Positions 6,084 to 8,021 of a DNA stretch of 8,021 nucleotides are shown here, one piece after another (position 1 is the stretch's first letter; each line of letters begins with the position of its first letter). The stretch comes from Bacteroidales bacterium (lineage in GTDB: Bacteria; Bacteroidota; Bacteroidia; Bacteroidales; UBA1556). The stretch is taken from the NCBI GenBank assembly GCA_029935325.1, contig JAOZKO010000054.1, forward strand, positions 1 to 8,021. Direction: 5' to 3'. The notes below the pieces were generated by a model. That model was not told the DNA's origin and did no database searches. It worked only from the letters and a program-made list of their open reading frames with translations. Both the position numbers and the translations under genes were made by a program.

Positions 6084-7433
6084 TTAACTCATTTCTTTTC
6101 TAATGTTATCTAACCCAACACGAAGGATACTCTGAATATTAATTTTGGAAGTACTAATATACTCACATAGAGCAAAGTCTTCTTCATCAACTTCATATAT
6201 TCCTAAGTTTTCCATTTGATCAATATCGTCAATAATAACTGACTTTATTAGCTCAATGGGTATAATATCCATTGGAAATACTTTATCGAACTCACCTGTA
6301 AAAACAAATGCACGCTCACCACCATTTAGGTTAGTATTTAGGCTATACTCTTTCTTTGGAGTAAGCCATGAGAATGCTGTTCTATAAAAACTATGCTTTT
6401 TAGGACTTGGAATAAGCCAACCAAAGAATTCGAATTTGTTTCCTTCTGGAATAACACTAATCATATTGTGATAATATGAAAGATACCCATTCTTATCAAC
6501 CTTGGTTCCTGTAAGTACATTCCCACTAATATAACGAACATCGCCATCAGCTTTTATTTTACCTTCTACTATGGAGGCAATCTCCGCTCCTCTTTTTATT
6601 CTATAATATTGTGGAGCCTCTACTTCAGAACCAGCCAATGCAATGGTAAGCTCAGGCATATACTCACCTAAAATAAACAAATTACCGATAGTTACCACAT
6701 CTTGTACCTGTACAGTCCAAACTATTTCACCCTTATTAATCGGTGTAATATGATGAATCTGAATCCCCACATTACCTGCTGGGTGAGGTCCTTTGAAAGT
6801 AGTAATTTCTGCACCTTTTACATTTTTCAATACCGCAGAATTAGTATCAGTGCTTATTCCTAAATAAACTTTACCTTCAGTAATTTTACCCAATGCATCA
6901 ACTCCTGCCTGAAAAGCCTCCTCTTGCCCTTGTAATACAAAATCTGTATTAGCAGCAAGTGGAGCACTATCAAAACCTGAAATAAATACCGCCTTAGCTT
7001 TTTCCTCTGGGTTAGCAACTACATTATAAGGACGCTGACGAATCAATGACCAAAGACAACTATCAATCAATTGCTTTATAACTTGTTCACCATTCAATGT
7101 TGAAGGTTGAACTTTGTCATAAGAAACAAAATCATCAGTTCCGTCAGCTTCAACTCTAACTTCAAGCATCTTACGCTTAGCACCTCTTACAACTTCAGTA
7201 ACTGTACCACTAACAGGGGAAGGAATTTGAACATAATCTCTCTTCTTATCGAAAAATACAGGAGCTCCTCTTTTCACTTTGTCTCCTACTCTTGCAGATA
7301 ACTTAGGAAATAACCCATGAAAATCTGTTGGCTTTAAGGCATATTTGCTCAATTGGATTTCTTGCACTTCTTCCAGTGCTTTTCCCTTGAGTCTTATGTC
7401 GTAGCCCCTTTTAATATTGATTTGTTGTGACAT
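6084..7433 (-). CDS. nqrA: Na+-translocating NADH:quinone reductase subunit A
   Basis: NqrA is the cytoplasmic, non-membrane subunit that binds NqrB and contributes a quinone-binding site. The 449-residue protein matches the family length (about 446). Visible signatures are an N-terminal barrel-sandwich region (about 35-95) with QIPSPVSGTVTEVVRGAKRK (69-88), then GPHPAGNVGIQIHHI (215-229), VQVQDVVTIGNLFILGEY (241-258), FPMDIIPIELI (386-396) and the C-terminal DEEDFALCEYISTSKI (416-431), where Vibrio-type proteins have a CxxxCPGK-like sequence. It has no membrane segment. The ATG is the first in frame, preceded by an A/T-rich leader without a clear Shine-Dalgarno site. As first gene of the operon it sits about 30 nt behind the predicted transcription start. 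Confidence 0.98.
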   Translation of the reverse strand: MSQQINIKRGYDIRLKGKALEEVQEIQLSKYALKPTDFHGLFPKLSARVGDKVKRGAPVFFDKKRDYVQIPSPVSGTVTEVVRGAKRKMLEVRVEADGTDDFVSYDKVQPSTLNGEQVIKQLIDSCLWSLIRQRPYNVVANPEEKAKAVFISGFDSAPLAANTDFVLQGQEEAFQAGVDALGKITEGKVYLGISTDTNSAVLKNVKGAEITTFKGPHPAGNVGIQIHHITPINKGEIVWTVQVQDVVTIGNLFILGEYMPELTIALAGSEVEAPQYYRIKRGAEIASIVEGKIKADGDVRYISGNVLTGTKVDKNGYLSYYHNMISVIPEGNKFEFFGWLIPSPKKHSFYRTAFSWLTPKKEYSLNTNLNGGERAFVFTGEFDKVFPMDIIPIELIKSVIIDDIDQMENLGIYEVDEEDFALCEYISTSKINIQSILRVGLDNIRKEMS

Positions 7434-7941
7434 AAAAATTTAATAATTTTTAACTAATTCAATAAGCTGCAAAGATATAATATTTGTTATCTCAATTACA
7501 TATATGAGCCATATTTTATTTAATGTAAATATGATAATGTATTTAAAACTAATATATATCATGTTTTAAGAATACATTGTGCAAAAAGCGACATACAATA
7601 CTTAAATCTTACCTATTTGGCTATGTGATTATTATAACAATGAAACTAAGTATTTCTAATAGCATTCTCTATATTTTCTTTCAATTAACACTTTATAAAC
7701 ATCTAATTACAATCCAAATAAATTAACTAATTAAATGCTATATCTTGAATTTTATTAAACAAATAATTGAGTTAAATCAGATTTTTCATTATTAATCATA
7801 TGAAAAGCTCAATTCTAACACTGATATTTATATGATTATTTGCCTAAAAACACCATTTTATTATGCTGAAATATATGCTAATATTTTAGAAGATAAATTG
7901 ATGAATTGATAATCCAAGCTTTGAGGAAGTTAATAAAACTA
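7434..7941. other. Intergenic region, 508 bp, AT-rich
   Basis: Between the preceding minus-strand gene end and nqrA I see only the operon promoter near 7470-7495 and weak inverted repeats: TTTTCAT/ATGAAAA at 7783-7789 and 7800-7806, and AGGAAGT/ACTTCCT at 7924-7930 and 7954-7960. Short open frames (for example 28 codons from 7640 on the plus strand) have no protein-like features. No RNA gene or convincing terminator was found. Confidence 0.6.
7470..7495 (-). promoter_or_regulatory. Predicted nqr operon promoter
   Basis: On the minus strand TATCTTTG (7477-7470) is an exact match to the Bacteroidota -7 consensus TAnnTTTG. It is the only minus-strand match I found in the 508-bp upstream region. 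A TTG (7495-7493) lies 15 nt upstream, shorter than the usual spacing, so the -33 call is weaker than the -7 call. Transcription would start near 7463, leaving a leader of about 30 nt before the nqrA ATG. A small dyad AGATA-N10-TATCT sits between and partly over the elements and could bind a regulator, but this is speculative. Confidence 0.6.
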
Positions 7942-8021
7942 CTAATACTTATGACTTCCTACTTTGTCTTTTAGTTCACATATAGAACGCATATCCGCTT
8001 CGCTTTTTTTAACTTTAGCCT
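7942..8021 (-). CDS. 3' end of an unidentified gene (partial)
   Basis: A minus-strand frame is open from the window edge to a double stop TAG TAG (7944-7939). The readable tail is AKVKKSEADMRSICELKDKV followed by GSHKY. This charged, helix-like composition looks like a real protein end, and the other two minus-strand frames hit stops early. The family cannot be named from 25 residues. It runs in the same direction as nqrA but is separated by 508 bp and a promoter, so it is probably not part of the nqr operon. Confidence 0.55.
   Translation of the reverse strand, partial: AKVKKSEADMRSICELKDKVGSHKY

Noticed and set aside
7107..7301. Plus-strand open frame of 64 codons
   Set aside because: It is antisense to the conserved N-terminal region of nqrA.
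1555..7433. Rnf complex instead of Nqr
   Set aside because: The order A-B-C-D-E-F, the fused ferredoxin/FAD-NADH reductase at the end and the lack of a multi-cluster RnfB/RnfC show Nqr.
7640..7726. Plus-strand ATG frame of 28 codons in the nqrA upstream region
   Set aside because: It is short, has no promoter or ribosome-site support, and its hydrophobic Ile/Leu composition is expected of AT-rich non-coding DNA.
7924..7960. Inverted repeat AGGAAGT/ACTTCCT as terminator of the gene ending at 7942
   Set aside because: The loop is 23 nt, the arms overlap the coding end and no T-run follows, so it is not a credible intrinsic terminator.

Overview
The window is AT-rich and reads as a Bacteroidota chromosome. 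The reasons are the protein sequences of the NADH dehydrogenase operon, gene starts preceded by A/T-rich sequence rather than clear Shine-Dalgarno sites, and a -7 promoter element of the Bacteroidota type (TAnnTTTG) in front of that operon. A marine or gut Bacteroidales/Marinilabiliales-type organism is a guess; the sequence does not settle it.

Layout. Almost all coding is on the minus strand. From right to left: the last codons of an unidentified gene (7942-8021); a 508-bp AT-rich intergenic region carrying the operon promoter close to nqrA; then a complete, tightly packed operon nqrA-nqrB-nqrC-nqrD-nqrE-nqrF (7433 down to 1555). The gaps between its genes are 21, 25, 2, 25 and 34 nt. A good intrinsic terminator (1503-1533) follows nqrF directly. 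Left of it lies an accessory-looking segment: a 43-bp near-perfect palindrome, about 0.4 kb of non-coding or decayed DNA, one gene for an uncharacterised membrane protein (1010 down to 144), an identical second copy of the palindrome at the stop codon of that gene, a degraded third fragment, and a probable plus-strand gene end at 1-51.

How the genes work together. NqrA-F form the Na+-translocating NADH:quinone oxidoreductase. NqrF takes electrons from NADH (FAD, then a 2Fe-2S cluster). They pass through the cysteine-bound iron-sulfur centre between NqrD and NqrE, the covalent FMN groups of NqrC and NqrB, and riboflavin, to quinone. The process drives Na+ out of the cell. Every cofactor-binding residue I looked for is present, so the complex should be functional. 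Maturation genes (apbE for FMN attachment, nqrM) are not in the window.

The ordinary part of the window is the nqr operon. The part worth a second look is 1-1500. Two identical hairpin-forming repeats in the same orientation bracket an unknown membrane-protein gene, and the repeat's conserved flank supplies the last codons of that gene.
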